NCBI GenBank assembly: GCA_035707845.1
Contig: DASSTP010000132.1
Coordinates: 1 to 6,833 of the forward strand
Direction: 5' to 3'
DNA: 6,833 bases
DNA from: CAMLHP01 sp035707845
Lineage (GTDB): Bacteria > Gemmatimonadota > Gemmatimonadetes > Gemmatimonadales > GWC2-71-9
In this document: in pieces, positions 5,703-6,833 of the stretch
Layout of the letters: each line of letters opens with the position of its first letter
Position numbering within the stretch: the first letter of the stretch is position 1
Position numbers and translations under genes: made by a program
The notes under the pieces: model-generated
Databases searched by the model: none
Seen by the model: the letters and a program-made list of their open reading frames with translations, nothing else
Told to the model about the DNA's origin: nothing

Positions 5703-5757
5703 GTCATAGGTCGTAAGTCGTACGACATATGACTTATGACGTATGACTTACGACGCA
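5703..5757 (+). repeat. Heptamer repeat cluster E (unit GTCNTAN), inverted runs between the last tRNA and tuf
   Basis: Three direct units GTCATAG (5703), GTCGTAA (5710) and GTCGTAC (5717) are followed without a gap by inverted units beginning GAC at 5724, 5731, 5738, 5745 and, degenerate, 5752. Reversed, these also read GTCNTAN; only positions 4 and 7 vary. Two alternative hairpins exist: 5710-5722 with 5742-5754 (13 bp, one G-T), or 5703-5719 with 5724-5740 around a 4-nt loop, with a few mismatches. The array is clearly less GC-rich than its surroundings and forms most of the tuf leader. Confidence 0.85.
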
Positions 5758-5777
5758 GCACTAGACCAGGCAGGCGC

Positions 5778-5783
5778 GAGGAG
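5778..5783 (+). promoter_or_regulatory. Ribosome binding site of tuf
   Basis: GAGGAG lies 9 nt before the ATG at 5793, one of the two clear Shine-Dalgarno sites in this window. It fixes the tuf start. Confidence 0.8.
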
Positions 5784-5792
5784 CCGAGCACT

Positions 5793-6833
<1,041 letters not shown>

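Overview
The window is GC-rich, mostly coding DNA from a bacterial chromosome, with every supported gene on the + strand. The best guess at lineage is Gemmatimonadota or a close relative. This rests mainly on the EF-Tu sequence, whose switch I carries GRRDSTKILTIA in place of the usual ARGITI, together with high GC3 and weak or absent Shine-Dalgarno sites on several genes. The lineage call is from memory of family sequences, not from a search.

Layout: (1) 2-91, the last 29 codons of an unidentified gene; (2) 101-862, a PspA/IM30 membrane-stress protein; (3) 854-986, a G/C-rich heptamer repeat cluster with a terminator-like hairpin; (4) 958-2049, a DUF1611 (DgcN-like) P-loop protein; (5) 2055-2139, a second heptamer cluster folding into a terminator-like hairpin; (6) 2200-2586, a 128-residue protein I do not recognise; (7) 2654-3592, an MscS-type mechanosensitive channel, overlapping by 4 nt (8) 3589-5085, cysteinyl-tRNA synthetase; (9) 5097-5152, an octamer repeat array; (10) 5179-5207, a strong sigma70-type promoter; (11) 5234-5692, tRNA-Thr(UGU), tRNA-Tyr(GUA), tRNA-Gly(UCC) and tRNA-Thr(GGU); (12) 5793 to the window end, EF-Tu, cut off about 50 codons before its expected end. 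Elements 11 and 12 reproduce the gene order of the E. coli thrU-tyrU-glyT-thrT-tufB operon.

The genes fall into two themes: envelope protection (PspA, MscS) and translation (CysRS, four tRNAs, EF-Tu). The DUF1611 protein and the 128-residue protein have no obvious partner here.

The most unusual feature is shared by the spacers. Five intergenic stretches each hold degenerate tandem repeats, 7 nt in four cases and 8 nt in one. Each site has its own unit, a fixed core with variable bases at fixed positions. In the heptamer clusters a direct run is followed by an inverted run, so the RNA would fold into a long hairpin. The two clusters inside the tRNA-tuf operon share the unit GTCNYAN. The layout resembles the heptameric short tandem repeats (STRRs) known from cyanobacteria. 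I cannot tell from this window whether these are described in this lineage. No CRISPR array, insertion sequence, phage gene or defence system was seen. No gene-free stretch exceeds 300 bases.
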